In this document: positions 52,508 to 60,518 of the stretch, piece after piece | Position numbering within the stretch: the stretch's first letter is position 1 | Layout of the letters: each line of letters starts with the position of its first letter | Assembly (NCBI RefSeq): GCF_000724545.1 | Contig: NZ_JHBV01000020.1 | Location: forward strand, 83,399-147,398 | Origin: Aureispira sp. CCB-QB1 | GTDB taxonomy: Bacteria; Bacteroidota; Bacteroidia; Chitinophagales; Saprospiraceae | DNA length: 64,000 nt | Reading direction: 5' to 3' | Notes under the pieces: generated by a model | The model's database searches: none | What the model was told of the DNA's origin: nothing | What the model saw: the letters and a program-made list of their open reading frames with translations, nothing else | Translations under genes and position numbers: made by a program

Positions 52508-53482
52508 CTAAGCGTCAAATAACTTCTTAATGACATGACATTGATTCAGCATCTCTGAAGCTCCTACAAACTTTGCAAACTTTATGATTTCATCTAACTC
52601 TACCAATGCTTTTTTCTTGAGTGCCATAGCAGGCTCTATAGAATGATCTGTAAAAGCAACATATTTTGCAATTGCTTCGGTTACATTTTTCAAATGCACA
52701 TCAATTTTTTGATCCGCTTTTATGATTTTTTTTACGCCTTCTACGACTGTTGAGAACTTTTCATAAAACGCTTTTAATTCTTTCTGCTCCTCGGTAGGAA
52801 GTTGTTTAAAATCTTCTAGCCATAATTTTAAATCTAGATACAATTTTTTGACAACTTTAGCATCATGTTCATTGTCTCGAACCGTAACATAACTCTGTTG
52901 CAAAGCCTTAAATCTTTTGGCTATATCTTGCTTTGTTTTGCCTTGATTAGAATCGGTGGTATCTTTTTTTTCTGTTGGTTCAACAGAAGTCTCTTCTTTA
53001 TCTTCTTCGGCCTCTACTATTTTTCCATTAATAACAGCAACTGCTTTCATCCCAGAAAAATACTCCTTCATCTCTTTAAGAATTTTAGGCCATTTTGCTT
53101 CAGGAACTTTAGATTTTTCATGTGGTTCAAAGCACAATGTTGGTACATCCTTAATGGTATCCATATAAATCTCTCCCATTGCTGCTCTTTTGGTATTTTG
53201 CAATTTTTCTCCCATTAAAGAACTTTTACTATTCTTCATCTCATTTTGAAGAAAATGCTTTTCTAGCTTTACACTAGTACCCAAAGACAAAAAATGACCA
53301 ATTACTTTTCCTTTTTCTTGGAAGTAATCACCCAAATAATAAAATGGAGTGCGTTCTCCTTTTTTAGTAGTGACTTTTTTAATTTTTCCCTTTGTTAATG
53401 TTTTATTCGTCTTTACATCAACATCTTTAACTTTTGTATTGGTTCTATCGAGTTGATCGATTTTCACCTTGCATGGAAACAT
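52508..53482 (-). CDS. Hypothetical protein, upstream partner of the ADP-ribosyltransferase
   Basis: Unrecognised protein of 324 residues without signal peptide or membrane segment. Very Lys/Glu-rich. N-terminal part (1-140) with short strands (VKIDQLDRTNTKVKDVDV, TPFYYLGDYFQEKGKVIGHF), an acidic linker (about 160-190, EAEEDKEETSVEPTEKKDTT) and a C-terminal helical half (190-324) with LKLWLEDFKQLPTEEQKELKAFYEKF (shortened). It is the first gene of a two-gene leftward unit with the ART-like gene. It could be a carrier, chaperone, adapter or immunity protein for that toxin-like enzyme; none can be shown from sequence. Confidence 0.6.
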   Translation of the reverse strand: MFPCKVKIDQLDRTNTKVKDVDVKTNKTLTKGKIKKVTTKKGERTPFYYLGDYFQEKGKVIGHFLSLGTSVKLEKHFLQNEMKNSKSSLMGEKLQNTKRAAMGEIYMDTIKDVPTLCFEPHEKSKVPEAKWPKILKEMKEYFSGMKAVAVINGKIVEAEEDKEETSVEPTEKKDTTDSNQGKTKQDIAKRFKALQQSYVTVRDNEHDAKVVKKLYLDLKLWLEDFKQLPTEEQKELKAFYEKFSTVVEGVKKIIKADQKIDVHLKNVTEAIAKYVAFTDHSIEPAMALKKKALVELDEIIKFAKFVGASEMLNQCHVIKKLFDA

Positions 53483-53832
53483 AATGAATTGTAGTTTTGG
53501 TTGCCTCTAAAATAAAGGCAGGGGATTAAATAATAAATGAATAGGTGCTATAATTATACTTCTAATCAAGATTTAACTAAAAAATTAAATATAAAAATTA
53601 GACCAGCAAAGTAGTTTTATTTTTTAACAAAAACAACGTTTTTTTTAATCTTCCCCCATAATTATCCGTTCTATAATAATGACTCTAACCAAGTGCTTAT
53701 TACTCGATACAAAGCCACTTTAAAAGCCCCTAGAACAACTACGTTCTTTCATTCAGCATCTTCATTGCCTTTTATTAGGAATAAAACAAAAGGACATTTT
53801 TATCATAAATAAGTATTCATATCTATAAAAAT
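53483..53832. other. Gap upstream of the ART unit, no gene seen
   Basis: AT-rich. Contains the promoter region of the leftward two-gene unit. No protein-like frame and no repeat module was recognised apart from the terminator at 53833. Confidence 0.35.
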
Positions 53833-53861
53833 AGCCACACAAAATCTAGTTCTGTGTGGCT
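53833..53861 (-). terminator. Rho-independent terminator of TlpA paralog 2
   Basis: AGCCACACA (53833-53841) pairs with TGTGTGGCT (53853-53861). Read leftwards the stem is followed by ATTTTTAT. It lies 27 bases beyond the stop of the 53888 gene. The stem resembles the one at 51450 (GCCGCACA). Confidence 0.75.
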
Positions 53862-53887
53862 TCCATTTGTTATTTAAAAAAAAGCTA

Positions 53888-55348
53888 TTACTCTTTTTGA
53901 TCAAGCTCTGTCTTTTCTTGTTCAAATGCTCGTTTTAAAATAGCATCAATTTGTTGCGGATCAACCCGTTTGTACATTATTTTTTTATCTTCATCCAACA
54001 ATATGATATACGGATTAGCCTTTAGGTCGTAATATTTTTTGGCAACAGCCAAAGGATAAGCTTTTTCAGAAGTATTGATAAATACCATTCCTTTTTCAGC
54101 TACCTTTTTTTTGCATTTATCCAAATTTTTCCAACTATCGCTACAAATTCCAAAGATTTCAAACCCTTTGTCTTTGTATTTGTGATAAACAGGTACCAAT
54201 CGATCGCTCGTCTTGCTACAGTTTCCACAACTTGGATCCCAAAAATAGATTGCAGTGTATTTTGCTTTTACATCATACAAGCTAATCGGGGTTCCATCTA
54301 ATTTTTTCAGGCGAATATTGGGAGCATACAACCCACATTGCAACGGCTTTATGGAAGCCACATTAGCACAAATTTTCTCAAGTTGTGCCGAGTCTACCCA
54401 ATCTGCACCTCCAGAGCAGTAATATTTTTCGCCTAAAAATACATACACAGCATCCATACAAATAATCTTGCTTTTTGCATATTTATTGAACAATTCTGAT
54501 GCTGCATATTGAAACATGATCTTATTTTTCCCTTCTTTGGTTCGCCGCAAGATAGCATCTACCGCAACAATAATAGAATCTGGATTTGCAGGCGTCAATT
54601 GTTCTGTAAAAACTTCCATTTTGTGTTTGAACAAAGGAGTTCGGATCAACCGTTCGTCTGAAAAATCAAAATTATCCCAAAAATGTGCTCGTGTCCAGTA
54701 AAACCATGCTAACTTATCTGATTGAACAGATTCAGGTACTTCTTGAACCATCCAATCGGCAATAATTTTTGAACTCAAAAAATCAGGATTTTTTTCAATT
54801 GCTTTGAGCTGGTAAGCTTTTAATTTTTTATCCAACAACTTTAAGCTTTTTTCTAATTTTTCTTTCTTCTTCTTCTGAGTTTGAGCTACAATTTTTTCCT
54901 GCAATACAGCTTTTTTTTGTTGAATTTTAGCATTAAACCTCATGTAGTTTAAATAAGCGTCATTATCCTTCGAGCCTTTAATTTTTAAATGTTTGCTCAA
55001 GTCCTTGCTTTTGTCCAATTTAGTACTTAATACCATGTCTTTTTGATCTTCTTCATTGGGCACTAAAAACTCAAAGTAGTTATTATTATCTTTAATCAAT
55101 ACTAAATAGACTCCTCCCTTGAGCGGTTCTTCGCCTTCAAAGATAAATTCATTGTCTTCATTTCTGGAGGTGACCGTGGCACTGATGTACTTTTTGTCAC
55201 CATAATGATGTGCTAAAATACAAGTATCGTTTTCGTACCCATCGATACGAACTCGGATATTGTACCCTTCTTTGTCAAGCCCAACAACAAGTGTGGACAT
55301 AAATAATAGGATTCCTAGCAGAACCCAACGATTCAATAATTGTTTCAT
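53888..55348 (-). CDS. TlpA-like exported thioredoxin (paralog 2 of 3)
   Basis: Exported protein of 486 residues, close relative of the 55965 and 46660 genes. Signal peptide (VLLGILLFMSTLVVG), DUF4369-like N-terminal beta domain (NIRVRIDGYENDTCILAHHYG, FEGEEPLKGGVYLVLI), coiled helical middle (QKKKKEKLEKSLKLLDKKL), DUF5106-like region, and a TlpA thioredoxin domain with SCGNC (Cys374/Cys377) and the cis-Pro in KANPYIILLDED. It has its own terminator. Duplication of the unit is likely, since the arrangement and most motifs are shared with the 55965 gene 616 bases upstream. Confidence 0.85.
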   Translation of the reverse strand: MKQLLNRWVLLGILLFMSTLVVGLDKEGYNIRVRIDGYENDTCILAHHYGDKKYISATVTSRNEDNEFIFEGEEPLKGGVYLVLIKDNNNYFEFLVPNEEDQKDMVLSTKLDKSKDLSKHLKIKGSKDNDAYLNYMRFNAKIQQKKAVLQEKIVAQTQKKKKEKLEKSLKLLDKKLKAYQLKAIEKNPDFLSSKIIADWMVQEVPESVQSDKLAWFYWTRAHFWDNFDFSDERLIRTPLFKHKMEVFTEQLTPANPDSIIVAVDAILRRTKEGKNKIMFQYAASELFNKYAKSKIICMDAVYVFLGEKYYCSGGADWVDSAQLEKICANVASIKPLQCGLYAPNIRLKKLDGTPISLYDVKAKYTAIYFWDPSCGNCSKTSDRLVPVYHKYKDKGFEIFGICSDSWKNLDKCKKKVAEKGMVFINTSEKAYPLAVAKKYYDLKANPYIILLDEDKKIMYKRVDPQQIDAILKRAFEQEKTELDQKE

Positions 55349-55640
55349 CGCATTTTGTTTATATGTGAATTAATTAATTACATTATAAACCTTTGCATAA
55401 ATACAGCATAGCAATTCCTGTTTTGTTTGATTTACAAAACATAAAATAGCGTTGTTATACTTATTTTTGAGCAAAGCATTTGTTAGAGAAAACTACTTTT
55501 CTCCCCTTTAAATGTGCGGATGAAGAAGGTTAAAATAAGTAATCGTTCAGAAAAACCATATAAAAAACAAGCCTATTTTTTAGCTATATTTTTTTCTGCC
55601 CACTTACCTACTTTGATTTAAACATAGTATTTTAAAATAG

Positions 55641-55801
55641 TAGTTCGTTGATTTTTTACTTTTTTACCAAAAAGATAAAAAATCACATTTATATTAGTTT
55701 GATAATCAATATTTTAACGCAAAAATAGTAGATCTACAACTTATTGATTATCAAACTAATAAAGTTTAGCTTCGCTGCTACTGCGTGGTTTCAACGAACT
55801 A
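55641..55801. repeat. Palindromic dispersed element, copy E (best preserved)
   Basis: Outer inverted repeat TAGTTCGTTGA (55641-55651) and TCAACGAACTA (55791-55801), 11 bp perfect. Inner inverted repeat ATTAGTTTGATAATCAAT (55693-55710) and ATTGATTATCAAACTAAT (55743-55760), 18 bp perfect, with a 32-base loop. Unlike copies A and D the right inner arm is uninterrupted. Its right flank contains the reversed short module (GTTTAGCTTCGCTGCTACTG then CGTGGTTTCAACGA). Confidence 0.85.
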
Positions 55802-55803
55802 TT

Positions 55804-55839
55804 GTTAAAACTAAAAACATAGTTAAACAAATGTTATCA
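55804..55839. repeat. 35-base sequence shared with 57602-57638
   Basis: TTAAAACTAAAAACATAGTT then AAACAAATGTTATCA is nearly identical to the stretch upstream of TlpA paralog 3 at 57602-57638, with a few changes. It probably marks the flank duplicated together with the gene. Confidence 0.6.
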
Positions 55840-55855
55840 TTTTATTTTTAACAAA

Positions 55856-55890
55856 ATATGCCTTGACCATCTAGGACCGCCAAGGCATAT
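55856..55890 (-). terminator. Hairpin downstream of TlpA paralog 3
   Basis: ATATGCCTTG (55856-55865) pairs with CAAGGCATAT (55881-55890). Read leftwards it is followed by TTTTGTTAAAAATA, a weak T run. It lies 75 bases beyond the stop of the 55965 gene. Confidence 0.65.
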
Positions 55891-55964
55891 TCAAACAAGA
55901 GCTTTCCGAAATGATAACCTTGCATTAGCGTATTCATTTCATGAACTTCGTTAATCCAATAAAA

Positions 55965-57464
55965 CTATTCAGGCTTTTGTTCTTTCTCTTTTTCTTTTAG
56001 GCTTGGATTCTTAGTCGTATCATCCTCTAGCCCAAATTCGCGTTTCAAAATATCTTCTAATTGCTTAGGATCAATGCGTTTCCACATAATCTTCTTATTT
56101 TCATCTAACAAGACCAAATAAGGATTCACTTTGATGTCATATATTTTTTTAGCGACAGCCAATGGGTAAGCCTCATCAGAAGTATTGATAAAATCCATCC
56201 CCTTATCTTTTACCTTGGCATTACACTTATCAATTTCCTTCCAGCTTTTGCTACAAACTCCAAAAATTTCAAACCCTTTGTCCTTATATTTATTATAAAC
56301 GGGTACTAACTTATCGGTTGTTTTGCTACAATTTCCACAATCTGGATCCCAAAAATAAAGTGCTGTAAACTTTGCTTTTACCTCGTGTAGATTAATGGGT
56401 GTGCCATCCAACTTTTTCAAACGAATGTTTGGAGCATACAATCCACATTGTAGTGGCTTTAGTGTAGCAACGTTTTCACAAATTTTAACCAATTGAGAGG
56501 AATCAACCCAATCGGCATGACCTGCGCAGTAGTATTTTTCACCCAAAAATACATACACAGCATCCATGCAAATAACTTTTGTTTGAGCATATTTATTCAA
56601 ATACTCCGCAGCAGCATATTGAAACATCTCTTTGTTTTTGCCTTTTAGTAAATTCTCTAAGACATAATCTACAGCAAGAATAACTGAATCTGGAACTTGC
56701 ACGGCTAGTTTTTCTGTCCAAAACTCCAATTTGTCTTTAAAAATAGGTGTGCGAATCAAGCGAGGATCTGTCCAATCAAAATTATCCCAATAATGTGCCC
56801 GATAGTAGTAAAAACCTTGTGCACGATCGTATTCTTTTGGCACTTCTGGTTGCATAGATGCAGCAATCAATTTAGAGGATAAATAGTCTGGATGTTCTTT
56901 GATTAAGTTTAACTGATAATCTTTTACTGAACCTCCTATTGCTACTCGTTCTTCTTGCAATTTCTTTTTCTTATCAGGATTGGTTTCCGCCTCAATACTC
57001 TTTCCTAATTTTGTATCTTTTTCTCTTGTTTTTGCCAAAAACTTCAAGTAATCTAAAAAAGCTTTGTTATCAGCCGAACCTTGAATTTTAAGGTGCTTAC
57101 TCAAATCTTTATTTTCGTCCATCTTTGTATAAAGAGACATCTTTTTTTGGTCCTCGTCATTGGGCACCAAAAATTCAAAATACAAGTTCTCAGGTTTTGT
57201 CAAAATCAAATAAATTCCACCTTTTAGCGGCTCATCTCCTTTAAAAACCCATTCATCTCCCCCATTTCTAGTTGTTAGAGTATCTTTTACATACGTTTTC
57301 TTTCCTAAACGGTATCCCAAAATACAAGTATCATTCTCGTATCCGTCAATTTTTACACGAATATTATACCCCTCTTGTGCGGTGGCAAAATTAACTGCCA
57401 TTACAGTTAATATCAACAACAACGATCGTCTAAGTAATTGATTCATTCTATCTCTTTTTGTCAA
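55965..57464 (-). CDS. TlpA-like exported thioredoxin (paralog 3 of 3)
   Basis: Exported protein of 499 residues, the longest of the three paralogs. The signal peptide is LLRRSLLLILTVMAVNFATAQ (shortened; Met7 at 57446 is an alternative start). The order is the same: DUF4369-like beta domain (NIRVKIDGYENDTCILGYRLG, FKGDEPLKGGIYLIL), DUF5106-like middle, then a thioredoxin domain with DCGNC (Cys376/Cys379), VCSKSW and the cis-Pro in KVNPYLVLLDEN. A charged tail (NPSLKEKEKEQKPE) is extra. Role: thiol-disulfide exchange in the periplasm, inferred from TlpA; the middle domain may bind the partner. Confidence 0.87.
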   Translation of the reverse strand: MTKRDRMNQLLRRSLLLILTVMAVNFATAQEGYNIRVKIDGYENDTCILGYRLGKKTYVKDTLTTRNGGDEWVFKGDEPLKGGIYLILTKPENLYFEFLVPNDEDQKKMSLYTKMDENKDLSKHLKIQGSADNKAFLDYLKFLAKTREKDTKLGKSIEAETNPDKKKKLQEERVAIGGSVKDYQLNLIKEHPDYLSSKLIAASMQPEVPKEYDRAQGFYYYRAHYWDNFDWTDPRLIRTPIFKDKLEFWTEKLAVQVPDSVILAVDYVLENLLKGKNKEMFQYAAAEYLNKYAQTKVICMDAVYVFLGEKYYCAGHADWVDSSQLVKICENVATLKPLQCGLYAPNIRLKKLDGTPINLHEVKAKFTALYFWDPDCGNCSKTTDKLVPVYNKYKDKGFEIFGVCSKSWKEIDKCNAKVKDKGMDFINTSDEAYPLAVAKKIYDIKVNPYLVLLDENKKIMWKRIDPKQLEDILKREFGLEDDTTKNPSLKEKEKEQKPE

Positions 57465-57601
57465 AAAAAATTGGTTTTTATTAAAAAATGCTTGCTACCA
57501 AACTTAGTTAGTCCAACAACAAATGGTTTTATAATCCATTCGTGATAAGTCTTTTTACACCTTATTAGAAACACTTTTATATTATTGCACTAAAAGTACA
57601 G

Positions 57602-57638
57602 TTTTAAAACTAAAAAACTAGTTAAAAAAATGTTATCA
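57602..57638. repeat. 35-base sequence shared with 55804-55839
   Basis: TTTTAAAACTAAAAAACTAG then TTAAAAAAATGTTATCA, upstream of TlpA paralog 3 by about 140 bases. See the partner copy downstream. Confidence 0.6.
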
Positions 57639-57659
57639 ATCAAAATCCTAAACAAGGAA

Positions 57660-58532
57660 CTACTTATCTCGCTTTTTGCGAGCTTCAATTGCTTTCATTT
57701 TGCGTATTTCTAAATGATTAAATCGAGCTACAAAGTAAATTTTTCCTGTTTTGGCATTGGTCAAAAAACGCCTTAGAGCACGAACTTCTCGATTGAGATC
57801 AATCTCTTGTGTCGCATCGTCCAGATTAAACGACTCTAAAATAAAGCTTGCCGTTCCCTTTCCTATTGTCATATAACTATAAGGAATAAAAGAAGTCGTA
57901 TCTGCTCCCCAATCGTCTGTTTCTAAATAATCCTTGATTTCACCATTTTCTGTCGTTGCCATTTCATTGAATACCTCAAACGGATAAAAGAACTCCGAAT
58001 TGGTAAACAGTTTATAGCCTTCCTTTGGATTTAATTGGCGAATTAAATCAACCAAATCCCTAGAAAAATAACGTTCTTGTGACATAAACCAATATTCTGG
58101 ATAAAAAGCTTCTGTCTTAAAAGCTAAGTATTGATCCAAGAACAAACGATGATCATAATATAAAGCACCTTGCATTCTAAGACGATTTTCGTAATTTTTT
58201 AAAGAAGCTAAAGTAGCATCTCTAGATACGATTGCTTGCTTATCAAAGTCGGTATAATTTCCAACATACCACAATTCAAAAGCACGGCTTTGGCTACTTG
58301 GGGAAAAGCCTTTCAAACTAGACCTCATTTTTCGAATAGCCGCATACACCTTACTGTACTCCTCTCGATCGATTGCCTTTTTTATTTCCAAATAATCCTC
58401 AAAAGCTACTTTATTGATGGTAAAGTAACATACTTCACTATAAGTAGATGGAATATCTGTCTTATTTTGCGCCCGGAGAGTTGAGCCAACGAACCAAACT
58501 AAACCAATTAAAATGTAATCTAATGCTTTCAA
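57660..58532 (-). CDS. Hypothetical secreted protein
   Basis: Protein of 290 residues with a signal peptide (YILIGLVWFVGSTLRAQ). The mature part is charged and mostly helical: EDYLEIKKAIDREEYSKVYAAIRKMRSS (shortened) and SFILESFNLDDATQEIDLNREV, with aromatic-rich segments (YWFMSQERYFSRDLVDL, EFFYPFEVFNEMAT). No recognised family or catalytic motif. It is a leftward gene upstream of TlpA paralog 3, separated by 195 bases that hold a shared 35-base sequence. Confidence 0.55.
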   Translation of the reverse strand: MKALDYILIGLVWFVGSTLRAQNKTDIPSTYSEVCYFTINKVAFEDYLEIKKAIDREEYSKVYAAIRKMRSSLKGFSPSSQSRAFELWYVGNYTDFDKQAIVSRDATLASLKNYENRLRMQGALYYDHRLFLDQYLAFKTEAFYPEYWFMSQERYFSRDLVDLIRQLNPKEGYKLFTNSEFFYPFEVFNEMATTENGEIKDYLETDDWGADTTSFIPYSYMTIGKGTASFILESFNLDDATQEIDLNREVRALRRFLTNAKTGKIYFVARFNHLEIRKMKAIEARKKRDK

Positions 58533-58640
58533 CTTATACCTTATTTATTTCATGCAACAGTCTAGCAACTACCTTTATTAAACAAACGATCAATAAAATA
58601 TAATTGCTACCCACGAAAGTGTTTGATTGAATCTACTGCC

Positions 58641-59204
58641 TCAAAATGATTGCATCATACGCTCTAAGTCATCCGTCATTTCAAGTAAACTAGCATATCT
58701 ATGGTCTATTTTTTCTTTTATTTGTTCTAATTTAACCACATCTATATCTACTTTAGTTTCTAACAAAACTGTTTTCATATTCATAGCCTTACCAAATTCA
58801 ATATCTGTGATCGAATCTCCGACCATTACGGCACGGTTAAAATCTATGCTAGGAAAATCAGATAGAGCCTGTTGAGCCATTCCCGTGTTGGGTTTTCGGC
58901 AAAATGGGTTTTCACGCTCATGTTTTGGACAAAAATAGATGTTATCAATCCTGCCTCCTTTTTCCTCTATTCTTGCTTGCATTTGAATATGAACTTGATT
59001 TAATGCTTCCTCTGTCATAATACCTTTTGCAATACCTTGCTGATTGGTTACAACAACAATGCAGTCAAATTTTCGTGCCAAAATAGGCATTGCTTCCAAA
59101 ACACCTTCCAAAAACTTGAACTCGGACCAACAGCGAACATAACTTCCTACAATTCTATCATTAATCACTCCATCTCGATCCAAAAACAATGTCCAGTTTT
59201 TCAT
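58641..59204 (-). CDS. HAD-IIIA phosphatase, GmhB-like
   Basis: HAD-superfamily phosphatase of 187 residues resembling D-glycero-D-manno-heptose-1,7-bisphosphate phosphatase (GmhB), which acts in heptose and lipopolysaccharide precursor synthesis. Seen: TLFLDRDGVIND (nucleophile Asp and general acid Asp), VVVTNQQGIAKGIM, RKPNTGMAQQAL, MVGDSITDIEFGKAM. The zinc loop is altered: GmhB usually has Cys-x-His ... Cys-x-Cys, while here CPKHERENPFCRKP keeps one Cys of each pair plus a shifted His. Either zinc binding is lost or the substrate differs (histidinol-phosphate phosphatase is a relative). No other heptose gene is nearby. Cytoplasmic. Confidence 0.8.
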   Translation of the reverse strand: MKNWTLFLDRDGVINDRIVGSYVRCWSEFKFLEGVLEAMPILARKFDCIVVVTNQQGIAKGIMTEEALNQVHIQMQARIEEKGGRIDNIYFCPKHERENPFCRKPNTGMAQQALSDFPSIDFNRAVMVGDSITDIEFGKAMNMKTVLLETKVDIDVVKLEQIKEKIDHRYASLLEMTDDLERMMQSF

Positions 59205-59347
59205 TATATAAAATTATTTTAATATTACTTCTATTACTCATGCAATTTGGCATTACTATTGCCGCAATCAAAGCTCCTAAAAAAAGGCAAAACCAAGCCC
59301 CCCTTTTTAGGTAAGTTCCTAGCTCTTAGGAAATAGGAAACCAAAGC

Positions 59348-59378
59348 TTTGGAAATATAAAAATAGTTTTTACCTTTG
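59348..59378 (+). promoter_or_regulatory. Bacteroidota-type promoter of the NlpC/P60 gene
   Basis: -33 TTTG (59348-59351) and -7 TACCTTTG (59371-59378) match the consensus TTTG...TAnnTTTG with 19 bases between, 79 bases before the ATG. It is the best promoter match seen in the window. Confidence 0.75.
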
Positions 59379-59457
59379 CATTCGCAAAATTAAATTGCTA
59401 TTAATTAAAATAGACACAATAATAGCGGTTTAATCATTAGTAACTAAAATTTCAGTA

Positions 59458-60336
59458 ATGAAATATACCCAAAAATCTGTAGCAACAATTGTTAGCACTT
59501 ACTTTTTTTTCTTGATAGGTACCAACGTTACTTTGCATGCTACATTGATCCCCACAACTCCCGTTTCAGAATCTATAAGTCTATCCGATTCTGATGTAAA
59601 TTTACTAGCAACACGATCTGCTGTTGTTTCCTTGGAAGATGAAGATGTCATTTCTGAAGATGAAATGGCAGAAGAAGAAATTGTAGAAGAAGTCGCCCCC
59701 ATCCTTATCGATCACAGCGACATTACAGGGCTGAAGCGTATTGTTCTCAACAAACGCAAACGCAACCAACGAAAAGCTAATGCGCTCAACAACCGTCTAG
59801 ACTTTGCTGGACCTGCTAATGTTCCAAGTGTTCCCGTTGCTTATAATGCCATTTTTGATAGTTTAACCACTTCTGGAGTTCGTGGCAATATTATAGAAGA
59901 AGCTAAGAAATATTTAGGTCTAAAATATATTTGGGGTGGAACGACTCCCAAAGGCTTTGACTGTTCTGGTTTTACATCATATGTCATGGCTCAAAAAGGA
60001 GTTGGTATTGCTCGTAGCTCTCGCTATCAAGCTCGCCAAGGTCAAAATGTAGACATATCTAAAGCAAAAACGGGCGATTTAGTGTTTTTTAGCAAATATG
60101 GCAAAGGAGGTCGTGTTACTCATGTTGCTATGGTTGTTGACAACAAAAAAGATGGTGTTTATATTATTCACTCTACACGTCGTGGTATTGTTGTAGACAA
60201 TTTGTCAGAATCTTCCTATTGGAAACCAAAGGTACTGTATGCTAAAGATGTAATTAGCAAAGAAAAAAAGACGCAAGAAAAAGTAGTAGAAGAAAAAGTA
60301 ATTGCCCCTACTACCAAAACAACAGCTAAAGGATAA
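59458..60336 (+). CDS. NlpC/P60 (C40) cell-wall hydrolase
   Basis: Exported cysteine peptidase of 292 residues that cleaves peptidoglycan stem peptides. Signal peptide (VSTYFFFLIGTNVTLHA), an acidic segment (about 50-80, SLEDEDVISEDEMAEEEIVEE in parts), then a basic stretch (KRKRNQRKANALNN). The C40 domain starts at about residue 142: YLGLKYIWGGTTPKGFDCSG with the catalytic Cys, VTHVAMVVD with the catalytic His and IIHSTRRGIVVD with the third residue. A Lys-rich tail follows. A good promoter lies 79 bases upstream and a hairpin terminator downstream, so it is monocistronic. Confidence 0.9.
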   Translation: MKYTQKSVATIVSTYFFFLIGTNVTLHATLIPTTPVSESISLSDSDVNLLATRSAVVSLEDEDVISEDEMAEEEIVEEVAPILIDHSDITGLKRIVLNKRKRNQRKANALNNRLDFAGPANVPSVPVAYNAIFDSLTTSGVRGNIIEEAKKYLGLKYIWGGTTPKGFDCSGFTSYVMAQKGVGIARSSRYQARQGQNVDISKAKTGDLVFFSKYGKGGRVTHVAMVVDNKKDGVYIIHSTRRGIVVDNLSESSYWKPKVLYAKDVISKEKKTQEKVVEEKVIAPTTKTTAKG

Positions 60337-60385
60337 CCAATAGAGTCTACTAAAAACATTAGCTGGTTAATATAGAAAATTAGAA

Positions 60386-60417
60386 AAAACACAAAGGAAA
60401 AATTCTTTGTGTTTTTT
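60386..60417 (+). terminator. Rho-independent terminator of the NlpC/P60 gene
   Basis: AAAACACAAAG (60386-60396) pairs with CTTTGTGTTTT (60405-60415) around an 8-base loop, with more T after it. Confidence 0.85.
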
Positions 60418-60518
60418 TCTGTTATCTATCTATGCCTAGACACCAAAAATAACTTTAGAAGCATCTCTAATAAAGCATGACTTCCTTAAAACTTTACCTC
60501 TTAGATAAATACCAACTT

